Positions 17,601 through 25,037 of a DNA stretch of 64,000 bases are shown here, one piece after another. The stretch is from Litorimonas sp964352855 (GTDB lineage: Bacteria > Pseudomonadota > Alphaproteobacteria > Caulobacterales > Maricaulaceae). The DNA lies in assembly GCA_964352855.1 (NCBI GenBank), contig CAYGTR010000009.1, positions 20,783 through 84,782 on the forward strand, read 5' to 3'. The position numbers and the translations under genes are program-made. Numbering within the stretch: the stretch's first letter is position 1; each line of letters opens with the position of its first letter. Below the pieces are notes generated by a model, which worked only from the letters and a program-made list of their open reading frames with translations, ran no database searches and had not been told where the DNA came from.

Positions 17601-19709
17601 CGTCTCAACGCCGTTTGCATCAATAATGCGGCCCGGCGCACCAATCGGATTGTGATCCAGATATTGGGTCACATGACCGACCTCATTCGTCATAGAAATG
17701 AGGTTCGCGCCTGAATATTGATAGAAGCGCGTATCGGACGGCCCCGGCAGAGGCCCATCAATGGACGTGACATTCGGGCCGGTATCATATCCGAACGTCC
17801 ACGTTCTGGACGCATCAGCTTGGGCTGTAATATCCGTCAGCGTCCGGGCTTCCAAACGCGCAAATGCATCATAAACTCGCTCGTCAATCAAACCGGGCGT
17901 GGTGCGGCGAGTTGGTAATTTATAGGTGGGGTGCCATTCTGTAGTTGTAATGACTTGGTCTGAGGTTCCTCTGGCCTCAACTTTTGACGTCACCCATCCT
18001 TTTCCATTTTTCTCAGACCGCATTTGACGCCCCTCACGATCAATCGTCTCCATAAAGCTTGGAAAGTTTCTGACGGAACGCGCATCAGCCACACATTGGT
18101 TACTGGCTTGCCCTTCAATTGTCTCGAAGTAACGACCTTCAAAGTTACTGCGATAAATCGTCTGACGACCAAGAGGATTGGTCTCAGTGACAGTTGGTTG
18201 ACGGAAGATGCCTCCAAAAACAGTGATGTCATAATCAAAGCCATAACGATCCACGCCACCCGCATGTTCACTGCTGATGGCGAGGCCGCCTTCATCATAG
18301 TCCCAAGAGGCATAACGGACGCCTGCACTGTCTATCATGCCTGTCAAAGCATAAGACTGCCGTGGTTTTTCATATAAATATGAGTGTGACTCGATTACCG
18401 TTCTTACATTAGGTGTCGCGATACCATTAGGCGCGAACCGTGTGGAGGATCTTAACCGTTCCGCTAGCCCCCATTCGGCACCTAGATCGGTCGTCGAATC
18501 ATAAGTGAACTCAAGGCTCGATAGATCCGGAAAAGTGACACGTCTCAACGGGCCTGTCGTAGGCGTATAATCTACCTGCTCTCCATCCACCCAGATTTGG
18601 CGCACATGAGTACCGCCATTGCCATCATCTTTTTCCCAAGTCTCAGTTGAATACTGGAAGCTCATAACCCGACCAAAACTATCTGTAGCGCTTGTTATAA
18701 CATAACGCAGCGGTGAAAGTTGAACGGTGATATCTCCTCGTCTGAGCTGTTCATTCACAAGACGATTCGTAAAAGAAATGCTATATCCGCCGGGATAAGT
18801 TGCTTGTGTAAGCCTGAAAATGATTTGCTCGTTAACCAGGGAAGACCGGAATGTATATTGCACGCCGCCCTTATCCGCAAAGGTCATGCTTTGATTGGGT
18901 GTCGCGAAGCTCCCCGAAAACGCCGCATCACTGACCAAACGCACACGTCCGGAACCGCCGCCAAATCTTGCTGTTGTCAAGTGACGGCAGTTACCGCCAT
19001 CACACTGGAATCTGACGGCTTGACTGCCAGGTAAAAATAACGTTGGCCTATTCGCTACATCAAGCTGCGACATGCGCGGGAACATATCGACAGACCACCC
19101 TCGGCCCAGGGCACCCACGCTATTATTATAAAGGGTTCCATACTGACGCGAGGCATAGCTTCTGGAGAATGTGAAACGCCCGTCAGACGTTGAAAAGTCT
19201 TGATAATTCTGAATTTTAATCCCGGATAAAAGATCGATAGGATTACCGCCTAAATCGCTTGAACCACCGGATGTGCAAGTGTCAGTAATCGATTTATCAT
19301 TTTGGGTGCACTGTCCGCCCGAAGGAACCCCCTCTTTACACAATTGAAGGCCTCCAGGATTTCCGATCCAAAGTCTTTGTCTGCTAAGGATGGTTTTCTG
19401 GTCTGTCTCACACGTGACAGAACTACCATCTGATCTCACAGACCTTAAAATATCCGTGTCTTGAGGATAGAAGTTCACCATATTAGCCGCACAGGCATTT
19501 TCAGGCGAAGTATAACCACAGATCCGAGCTCCTGCCTGGCCGGCCGCTATAGCCACACGATCTGGAATACACCATGTACCGTCCGGACCGCCCTGAGGTG
19601 GTATGGGTGTAACTTGTGCAAAAACATTTGAGGCAAAACTTATGAAAACAACTATCCCGAAACATAATCCGAGCATGGATTTGGTGAATAGAACTTGAAT
19701 TTTTGACAT
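14580..19709 (-). CDS. Secreted Rhs/YD-repeat protein with variable C-terminal toxin-like domain
   Basis: A 1709-residue protein. Residues 1-31 are a Sec signal peptide (ending SNVFA). A DUF6531-like N-terminal domain follows (NPIDLLSGIKIQNYQDF; RFTFSRSYASRQYG), then dozens of YD/RHS repeats (such as RDERGLVTQMTDARGVVTAY) that would form a hollow shell. Near residues 1308-1423 an unusual heptad-rich coiled coil interrupts the core between YIWIGLMPVA and SYLHADHLGRPAF. The core ends with PGQYQDEEMGLYQ, YDPTLGRYLQSD and NYVDPTGE, after which a unique tip of about 155 residues begins: a Gly/Ala hydrophobic stretch, then AEWSHAIAKRNVDRFFP and NGTWVSPERHHKHDFWRR. The tip resembles toxin tips I recall with an SHWIP-type motif; activity is unknown. 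No T6SS or VgrG gene is near; the signal peptide suggests Sec-dependent export. The 314 bases upstream, before the hydrolase lipoprotein gene, hold the divergent promoters only. Confidence 0.85.
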   Translation of the reverse strand: MSKIQVLFTKSMLGLCFGIVVFISFASNVFAQVTPIPPQGGPDGTWCIPDRVAIAAGQAGARICGYTSPENACAANMVNFYPQDTDILRSVRSDGSSVTCETDQKTILSRQRLWIGNPGGLQLCKEGVPSGGQCTQNDKSITDTCTSGGSSDLGGNPIDLLSGIKIQNYQDFSTSDGRFTFSRSYASRQYGTLYNNSVGALGRGWSVDMFPRMSQLDVANRPTLFLPGSQAVRFQCDGGNCRHLTTARFGGGSGRVRLVSDAAFSGSFATPNQSMTFADKGGVQYTFRSSLVNEQIIFRLTQATYPGGYSISFTNRLVNEQLRRGDITVQLSPLRYVITSATDSFGRVMSFQYSTETWEKDDGNGGTHVRQIWVDGEQVDYTPTTGPLRRVTFPDLSSLEFTYDSTTDLGAEWGLAERLRSSTRFAPNGIATPNVRTVIESHSYLYEKPRQSYALTGMIDSAGVRYASWDYDEGGLAISSEHAGGVDRYGFDYDITVFGGIFRQPTVTETNPLGRQTIYRSNFEGRYFETIEGQASNQCVADARSVRNFPSFMETIDREGRQMRSEKNGKGWVTSKVEARGTSDQVITTTEWHPTYKLPTRRTTPGLIDERVYDAFARLEARTLTDITAQADASRTWTFGYDTGPNVTSIDGPLPGPSDTRFYQYSGANLISMTNEVGHVTQYLDHNPIGAPGRIIDANGVETLLEYDSEHKLVRITEAVGLENAVTQIGYNLVDQITSILQPNGSGLSFEYDDARRLMAIENTAGERLVYTRNNAGGVTSTTLTGTDGGTEYFAEQIRDERNRILQTLMEGGESAQSVTQIAYDRESNPTDIIDPRGNTWANQFDNLDRLVKETDPLGAETDYGLSKINDARNPLSSVTDARDITTSYIRNGYGEVVQEISAERGGMTYVRDERGLVTQMTDARGVVTAYTYDAAGRLLSEDYVSASNDNDDVTYVYDQGPFGVGQLTAIVEGFGRTDYGYNSLGFLTSETRVIGSQTYATTYAHDLAGEVLQTIYPTGTSVALNRDNVARVTGITVTNPSTNEVTTVLANATYKAFGPISGADMGDGHNLRLSYDTAYRAKTLSRIGPNGALMDIGFEHDDVGDITAMNDNVRPERSQSFTYDPVSRLTQAQGGYGQLDYNYNLVGDRLQKNVTPIDPEMDPFTEDYSYDADTARLFSVSLNSTPIRDFGYAPSGQILQDTRQTAEGERRFDFDLNAWGRMVAVRENDVSVASYTYDVFEQRVAKSLTGQAAIHYHYDNEGRLISETDAATGAILRDYIWIGLMPVATLGVQDVPANDNCDPALIADLRQRLADREERLVLVRDRIDMLTGTVTTREEREAEVAARRAALQATLDSVPDTNTDRIDTLTTRIANLDARLMELDAAIDNLNTRIEDLNARVLQLEEITVRLQDRITRLENRCAAAGIDPNTGQMTDGSGGTTTSQVVLSYLHADHLGRPAFATDTAGTIIWDGGITTPFGMQIETMGAVTQSLMFPGQYQDEEMGLYQNWHRMYDPTLGRYLQSDMIGLAGGLNRYAYVGGSPINYVDPTGEVFFVPILIGIGIGLATDLAFQYFENGMSFNCLDYRRLAFSGALGAFGGGTGAFLKNGAKKAGAEWSHAIAKRNVDRFFPKGSKMNKVLNKKGGINGTWVSPERHHKHDFWRRVKGMTNNDKWHPSLRFFDRTPDYIKSSVLVPLAGQTMLGSDCDC
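15202..15644 (-). repeat. 443-base direct repeat, copy inside full-length Rhs gene
   Basis: Identical to 13285-13727 in the orphan module. The match ends on one side near the PGQYQDEE segment and on the other inside the coiled coil. Recombination between the two copies would delete the resident tip and first immunity gene and place the orphan tip on the full-length gene. Confidence 0.9.
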
Positions 19710-20023
19710 TTGGCGCTCCGTGATTACAATCTATCGCTTGCATAATGCCTTTAAACACGCAAGAAATTTCTATCGTAAGTTGGGGGAAAGTCGTTACTTC
19801 GGATTAAAAAATTAGCTTAAGGTGTTATTTGGCACCCATCATTAAGCGACCCTTTATGAGCGCTTTGGCCTCAATAATCGTCAGATTGGTATCATCGCCT
19901 CAGCTACGCCTAAGCGGGATTATTATTTTCAAAGTCACGGCGGTAACGCAAAGATACGAAGGACTTATTTACAAACGGTCAAGAATGGATATTAGTAAAA
20001 AAAGGTGTTTTCAGGAAAGCACT

Positions 20024-21001
20024 ATGACTAGATATTCATTATTCTTCGTGTCGTTAATAGCGACGGTTTTGGCTTCATGTAGCAACGCAACAGAACCAAA
20101 TTTAGTCACGAAAATTCCGAATGCAGAAATTTCACAAGATATCCCAATATCATCGGATAGTTTGTCTGGTTTGTATCGTGACGCGGGTCCTAATAGCCCA
20201 GTTGTTCTGATTGTTCCTGGGTCGGGACCTACCGATCTAAACGGGAATAACTCACTGGGCGTTCAGTCCAATGTATATCTCCAAATGTCAGACGCATTGT
20301 CCGCTAAAGGAATATCGACGGTGCGTATTGACAAGCGCGGTATGTTTTCAAGCGAAGCTGCAGGTGACCCAAATGCTGTCACCCTAGAAATATATGCCCA
20401 AGATTACAAAAACTGGGTAGAAACAATTCGCGAAAAAACAAATCAGCCTTGCGTTTATATGTTGGGACATTCGGAAGGAGCCTTGATGGTTTCGGCGGCC
20501 TCAATCGATAATGAAAATGTCTGCGGTCTTATATTGGTTTCGGGTATGGGACGATCTCTCGGCGATGTCTTGCGCGAGCAATTAAAGGCCAACCCCGCTA
20601 ACAAGCCTATTCTAAAACAGGCTTTTTCTGCCATAGATAGTCTAGAGCAGGGAGAGAGGGTCGACACAACGAAGTTGCATAGTGCTTTGCGCCCTTTATT
20701 CGGCGATCATGTACAGGACTTTCTAATCTCGGTTATAGCAGTAGACCCCGCGCAAGTTGCTGCGGAAGCCCAAAAGGACACGTTAATAATTCACGGTGTG
20801 AACGACCTTCAAACATCCACTCTCGACGCTCAAAATTTGGCAGATGCGACTGGAGGGCACCTCGTAATGATCGAAGGCATCAACCATATTCTAAAGGAAG
20901 CCCCTGCTAACAAACGGAAAAATTTTGCGACGTATAACAATCCGGACCTTCCCGTCTCAGGAAGCGTCATAGAGGCAATTCGAATTTTCGTTCTCCAATA
21001 G
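20024..21001 (+). CDS. Alpha/beta-hydrolase lipoprotein
   Basis: A 325-residue hydrolase. The start at 20024 has AGGA eight bases upstream and gives MTRYSLFFVSLIATVLASC, a lipoprotein signal peptide with lipobox LASC; the longer frame to 19829 would bury it. The nucleophile elbow is GHSEG with Ser150, the oxyanion region is IVPGSGPTDLNGNN, and the likely acid and base are in HGVNDLQ and GINHILKEAP. This is the serine peptidase/esterase-like group of lipid-anchored periplasmic hydrolases; the substrate is unknown. It is divergent from the Rhs gene and lies within the suspected island. Confidence 0.8.
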   Translation: MTRYSLFFVSLIATVLASCSNATEPNLVTKIPNAEISQDIPISSDSLSGLYRDAGPNSPVVLIVPGSGPTDLNGNNSLGVQSNVYLQMSDALSAKGISTVRIDKRGMFSSEAAGDPNAVTLEIYAQDYKNWVETIREKTNQPCVYMLGHSEGALMVSAASIDNENVCGLILVSGMGRSLGDVLREQLKANPANKPILKQAFSAIDSLEQGERVDTTKLHSALRPLFGDHVQDFLISVIAVDPAQVAAEAQKDTLIIHGVNDLQTSTLDAQNLADATGGHLVMIEGINHILKEAPANKRKNFATYNNPDLPVSGSVIEAIRIFVLQ

Positions 21002-21082
21002 AGTTTAAACCAACTCCTTTGGAGCGCCATTGGCGCGGCAATCAGGAACTGCCGGTTACACGGAAGGTCTTGCCAAGTAGAC

Positions 21083-21182
21083 AAACATTACCTGCGGCCT
21101 TCTTTGGGCGACTTAAGCCATTGAGCTAACGTCCGCAATGAGGATCTTCACGACTTCAGTTTGGGGGGCTTAGCGGACGTCA
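21083..21182 (+). repeat. Dispersed repeat, copy 1
   Basis: About 100 bases from AAACATTACCTGCGGCC to GCGGACGTCA resemble 22816-22914; shared words are TGAGCTAA, GCAATGAGGATC and GACTTCAG. Inside it ACGTCCGC (21129-21136) and GCGGACGT (21173-21180) form an inverted repeat, so the RNA or DNA could fold. A partial third copy (GAACATTACCAGCGGCTGTTTTGG) starts near 21199. The 323-base gap between the hydrolase and the next gene holds nothing else recognisable. Confidence 0.6.
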
Positions 21183-21324
21183 GAGAGTGCGAAATCTCGA
21201 ACATTACCAGCGGCTGTTTTGGAGCGATTTTAGGACACTAAGTAATTATAAAACTCCTGTCATTTGCATTTTATAAATCGCATTCTGAAGTACTTTTTAC
21301 AGTGACTGATACCACAGGCAAGAT

Positions 21325-21891
21325 TTACAGATTAAAATACTTATAGGCCGATATTCCTAATACCGTTAGCAGCATAAAAACCGCCGCAATTGCGTACGCA
21401 TAAGTAGCCCAAGGCCAGTTTTCACGCGGCGAGCGCTCATCCGATAGGGACAGTTTCCCCTCTTCATGCGAGGCAATCCATTTAATTTGGCTCGTCGGCA
21501 TTATAATTTGTAAGTCGGGCGTCTTTCGGAACATCAATTCTGTCGACGGAGCGTTCCAATACCATTTTTGATCCCATCCTTGGATATCCGAAAAGGGTAC
21601 AAACACAGGACGGCAAAAAGGCCTGAGCCAAGGATTGATTTTAAGCCCTATGCCGTCCGGATAAACGCCAATGCTCAAGAGGCCCGTATAGGATCGTGCA
21701 GGAAGGCCGCCCTTATAAAAGATCATATGTCTGTGACGGATGGTGGCATTTGCGGGCACCCAGTTCCGTCCGTAGACTTGTGCCAATTCTTCCCAAAGAT
21801 GAGAATCACGTTTATACATAAATCCGCACATAAGGGCGACGGGAACGACGCCAAACATCGCAAGGAATATCTTTTGGATGAACTCCATCAT
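21325..21891 (-). CDS. Unknown membrane protein
   Basis: A 188-residue protein of no recognised family. Hydrophobic helices are at residues about 5-24 (FLAMFGVVPVALMCGFMY) and 163-183 (ATYAYAIAAVFMLLTVLGIS), enclosing a beta-rich soluble part with many aromatic residues (WVPANATIRHRHMIFYKGG; FVPFSDIQGWDQKWYW). The soluble part looks like a PH-like or DUF-type domain exposed on one membrane face. It is followed on the same strand by, or shares an operon with, the gene at 21946-22716 (55-base gap upstream). Both sit between two copies of a dispersed repeat. Confidence 0.6.
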   Translation of the reverse strand: MMEFIQKIFLAMFGVVPVALMCGFMYKRDSHLWEELAQVYGRNWVPANATIRHRHMIFYKGGLPARSYTGLLSIGVYPDGIGLKINPWLRPFCRPVFVPFSDIQGWDQKWYWNAPSTELMFRKTPDLQIIMPTSQIKWIASHEEGKLSLSDERSPRENWPWATYAYAIAAVFMLLTVLGISAYKYFNL

Positions 21892-21945
21892 TCTATTGAT
21901 CCCAGGCTATGGAATCAGATGTATTCGGGATGAACTTAAATTCTC

Positions 21946-22716
21946 TCACCGCGGAGCTCCCTCTAACGCTCTTTTGATAAAGTCGATGATGTGCAGCCTC
22001 GGCGCATCCGGATCTCGCTCGTAACCCGATGAAAACGGGTTCGTAATTCCTGCAGGCCTTTCAAGAATCCTGTCCTCATAATAATCTACGAGCAGGTCCT
22101 CGGTCGGTGTGATAAGCCGAATTTCATACATATTCCCGACACGTGTATTGCTCATCAGGTAAGATGTGTTGGACCCCTCGGCGAAGAACAACACCGGCTC
22201 TTTAATATTAACAGCCACGTGAATGGACGGTGGAAGGTCTTTACAGATTGGGATTTGTATTTTTTTTGACATCATTTTACCAGATGAATGCGAATGACAA
22301 AATTCTGATCGTCTGAATTGGCGATAGGCGCTTGCTAGTCGGTCATTTTCTGTTTTAGGGAATTGCTCCATTCCGCTTTCTTTTTTTATCAAGTCAATAT
22401 GCGTCTGCTGAAAACCTCCAACCGTCACAAATCTCTTGGGTAGCCGGCCCGCCAAGTGGATCCTTTCCATATTTGCAAGCTGAAGCTCGCGTTGATCCGC
22501 CTTTATGTCCGCATGAACATGCTGAAATTTTATCAACAGAAATGGAGCCAAGATTACGACAATGCCCACAAATAGCCTAGCAAGTCTGCGGCGAGGATTT
22601 CTCGTTTTTGACACTGATGAAACAATGCCTAAGCCAATCGAGAAGAACCCCAAGAAGTATAACGCCGCGACCAAAAGCACGGGAAATACGAGTAGCCAAA
22701 ACGCCCAGCTGTCCAT
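21946..22716 (-). CDS. Unknown membrane-anchored protein
   Basis: A 256-residue protein of unknown family. Two N-terminal hydrophobic helices (residues about 5-31, AFWLLVFPVLLVAALYFLGF, and 46-62, LFVGIVVILAPFLLIKF) precede a soluble domain of about 190 residues with GRLPKRFVTVGGFQQTHID and IHVAVNIKEPVLFFAEG. It is first in a probable two-gene unit with the membrane protein gene 55 bases downstream. No function can be assigned. The unit is flanked by repeat copies at 21083 and 22816. Confidence 0.6.
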   Translation of the reverse strand: MDSWAFWLLVFPVLLVAALYFLGFFSIGLGIVSSVSKTRNPRRRLARLFVGIVVILAPFLLIKFQHVHADIKADQRELQLANMERIHLAGRLPKRFVTVGGFQQTHIDLIKKESGMEQFPKTENDRLASAYRQFRRSEFCHSHSSGKMMSKKIQIPICKDLPPSIHVAVNIKEPVLFFAEGSNTSYLMSNTRVGNMYEIRLITPTEDLLVDYYEDRILERPAGITNPFSSGYERDPDAPRLHIIDFIKRALEGAPR

Positions 22717-22815
22717 GTGAGTCCCCTCCTAAAAATAAAGTTTAGCTTACCTGCGTAAAAATACTCTAAATGGCATATTGGCCAACCTTTTTTGAGAGAG
22801 CACAAGCGAATCCGC

Positions 22816-22914
22816 AAACATTATCAGCGGCCGTTTTTGGACGTTTATTGCCACTGAGCTAATGTCTGCAATGAGGATCATCGTGACTTCAGGTTAATGG
22901 GCATTGCGGTCATT
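22816..22914 (+). repeat. Dispersed repeat, copy 2
   Basis: Second copy of the roughly 100-base repeat at 21083-21182, in the same orientation, from AAACATTATCAGCGGCC to GCGGTCATTA. It is more diverged in its inverted-repeat arms (AATGTCTGC and GCATTGCGGTCATT). It abuts the 3' end of the PhoX gene. Confidence 0.55.
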
Positions 22915-22927
22915 AGGATTGTCGGTT

Positions 22928-24844
22928 TTAGACGCCGATGACATCTCCATCAGTTCTATAGATGACGACGACTGAAGGTCGCGGTGGCATATCAGGTTCA
23001 AAATCCGGCCATCTTGTAAGGGGTGTTTCAAAGGTTGTATTATCGTCTTCACCGGGATGCTGTACTGCCAAAAACAAGGCTCGCCCGTCTGGTGCAAAAC
23101 GTGGGCCGCACACTTCTGCTCCAATTGGTGCTCGGAAAAAAGCCCGTCCGGTGCCGCGGCCCATACCGCTTGTTTCTAATGCCCATAGCCCGTCGGCCGC
23201 TCCAGATTTTGGATTGCCGTCTGTGGCCACCCAGACGCCACCTCTGGGATCAACGGCGCAATTGTCAGGCGCAGAAAACCAGCCGTTTTCGGAAATGGCC
23301 GGGTTCCATACTGCGCCGTATTCCGGGTCATTAGGATTACCGCATTTAACCAAGAATTCCCATTGAGATCGCGTGGCTGCAAAGTCACCATCCGGCTCTA
23401 TGATTTCAATAATATGACCAAAGGTATTTTTGGGACGTGGATTGGCCACATTCAGAGCCGTCCTCAGCGGCGCATCAATTGCATCTGAGCGGTTTTTATT
23501 ATTGGTCAGCATTACATAGACTTTGCCATCAGCAGCGTGGGGCTGCACGTCTTCTGGCCGATCCATCGGCGTTGCGCCTAAGGCATCTGCAGCAAGGCGT
23601 GTGGAAATCATAACATCCGCTTGAGACGCGAAACCATTCTCCGACGTCAGGGGACCTTGGCCGAAAGTCAGAGCGAGCCAATCAAGCCCGTTTTCATCAA
23701 AGCGCGCGACATAGAGCGTGCCGTTGTCAAGTATATCGGGGTTAGGGCGCTCAGAATTATAGGCATCACGGCTCACGAATTTATAGAGATAATCCCCACG
23801 CTGATCATCCCCCATATAGACAACGACGCGTCCGTCCGGAGCCAAAACTGTTTCCGCACCTTCATGTTTGAAACGCCCTAAAGCGGTTCTCTTTTTTGGC
23901 GTAGAGGTAGGGTCTGCCGGGTCAATCTCAACAATCCACCCAAAGCGGTTGGCCTCGTTCGGCGCGATGCTGACATCAAAACGATTGTCATAATGATGCC
24001 AATCAAGACCTCCGTCAGGAACACCCATGCGTTGGTGATTTTGCGTCTCGGGATGGTCGGGCGAAAGCAGTCCGCCAAAATATCCGTCGATATTCTCTTC
24101 CGCAGTCAGGTAAGTACCCCAGGGCGTCATCCCGCCGGCACAATTACCAAGCGTACCAAATACACGGGTGCCAGATGGCTCCTTGGGCGTTGTCATCCGT
24201 GGATGTCCCGCAGCCGGGCCTGTAATCTCCATAGGTGTATCGCCCGTAATCCGCCGGTTCAGCGGTGAGCCGCGCTCGACTTTCCAGCGGTCATTGGTAC
24301 GTGTAATTTCAACAATAGTCGCGCCTTGGCTCGCGATTTCTGTAGCGATGCGAGCTTTATCTTTCGCCCGCCGCTGGGCTGCCGGGAACATGTTACGTGT
24401 GCTACTATATTCATGGTTGACGCATAGTAGGCCGCGATCATCGGAAAGTGGCGCAAAGCCGATGAAGTCATTATTATAGCCAAATTGCTTTGATTGAGAC
24501 TCGGGGGATTGATTGAGAGGGTCAAACTCCGGCGCGTTAGTAAAGATGGGATCGCCCCACCGCAGCAGGACATCCGCCTCATAGCCCTTAGGAATATGAT
24601 GTGTGCCGTCTGAGCCCCGCTTAATTTCATCAAATGTGAAACGACCTTTTATAGGCGATGAGTCAAGCGGGGTTTTGTTATATTCGGTGAGCGAAGGTGC
24701 GCAAGAAGCACTCGCTATAGAGGCACCAAGACCCGCAAGGATGGCGCGTCGTGAAAGCCGTTTTTCAATTAAATCGGAGAGCGTTTCGGAGCCGTCATGC
24801 GCGCGTGGATTGGACGGAATGTCATCTTTGTCAAAATGGATCAT
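22928..24844 (-). CDS. phoX: PhoX-type alkaline phosphatase (DUF839), Tat-exported
   Basis: A 638-residue protein with a twin-arginine signal: SRRAILAGLGASIASASC places R32 and R33 before a hydrophobic stretch and a cysteine at 48. The body is the PhoX beta-propeller: LLCVNHEYSSTRNMF, GNCAGGMTPWGTYLTAEEN with the conserved Cys235, YMGDDQRGDYLYKFVSRD, and DNCAVDPRGGVWVATDGN. PhoX enzymes are Ca/Fe-dependent phosphomonoesterases of the periplasm or outside, made under phosphate starvation. It is divergent from a TonB receptor and phytase, and a Pho-box-like site lies 56 bases before the start. Together they form a phosphorus-scavenging cassette. Confidence 0.85.
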   Translation of the reverse strand: MIHFDKDDIPSNPRAHDGSETLSDLIEKRLSRRAILAGLGASIASASCAPSLTEYNKTPLDSSPIKGRFTFDEIKRGSDGTHHIPKGYEADVLLRWGDPIFTNAPEFDPLNQSPESQSKQFGYNNDFIGFAPLSDDRGLLCVNHEYSSTRNMFPAAQRRAKDKARIATEIASQGATIVEITRTNDRWKVERGSPLNRRITGDTPMEITGPAAGHPRMTTPKEPSGTRVFGTLGNCAGGMTPWGTYLTAEENIDGYFGGLLSPDHPETQNHQRMGVPDGGLDWHHYDNRFDVSIAPNEANRFGWIVEIDPADPTSTPKKRTALGRFKHEGAETVLAPDGRVVVYMGDDQRGDYLYKFVSRDAYNSERPNPDILDNGTLYVARFDENGLDWLALTFGQGPLTSENGFASQADVMISTRLAADALGATPMDRPEDVQPHAADGKVYVMLTNNKNRSDAIDAPLRTALNVANPRPKNTFGHIIEIIEPDGDFAATRSQWEFLVKCGNPNDPEYGAVWNPAISENGWFSAPDNCAVDPRGGVWVATDGNPKSGAADGLWALETSGMGRGTGRAFFRAPIGAEVCGPRFAPDGRALFLAVQHPGEDDNTTFETPLTRWPDFEPDMPPRPSVVVIYRTDGDVIGV

Positions 24845-24899
24845 AGAGAGCTTCTACTTTTAACGGACAGATTTAATATACCTATATTGCATTCGTTTT

Positions 24900-24917
24900 G
24901 TGACAAGACGATGAAAT
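24900..24917 (-). promoter_or_regulatory. Possible Pho box for phoX
   Basis: On the minus strand the 18 bases read ATTTCATCGTCTTGTCAC: two seven-base half-sites with a four-base spacer, each matching CTGTCAT at five of seven positions. It ends 56 bases from the phoX start, close to the distance of the stronger site on the other side. Weak alone, supported by symmetry and gene function. Confidence 0.4.
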
Positions 24918-24974
24918 CACAGACGCGTAGCTGTCAAAAAAATGACGTAAAAAGTAAATAGGATTTTCATAGTC

Positions 24975-24992
24975 CCGTCACACAGCTGTCAC
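24975..24992 (+). promoter_or_regulatory. Pho box upstream of TonB receptor and phytase
   Basis: CCGTCACACAGCTGTCAC has the 7-4-7 architecture of PhoB sites: CCGTCAC and CTGTCAC, each one or two changes from CTGTCAT. It ends 45 bases before the receptor ATG at 25038. A further CTGTCAA half-site lies at 24931. PhoB control would place the cassette under phosphate starvation. Confidence 0.65.
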
Positions 24993-25037
24993 GAAAAAAG
25001 TTGATGCCGCCTCCAACTTTAATGCTTGGAGGGACTC

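Noticed and set aside
14580..19709. A type VI secretion effector
   Set aside because: No VgrG, Hcp, PAAR or Tss gene is in the window, and the protein has a Sec signal peptide, which T6SS Rhs effectors lack.
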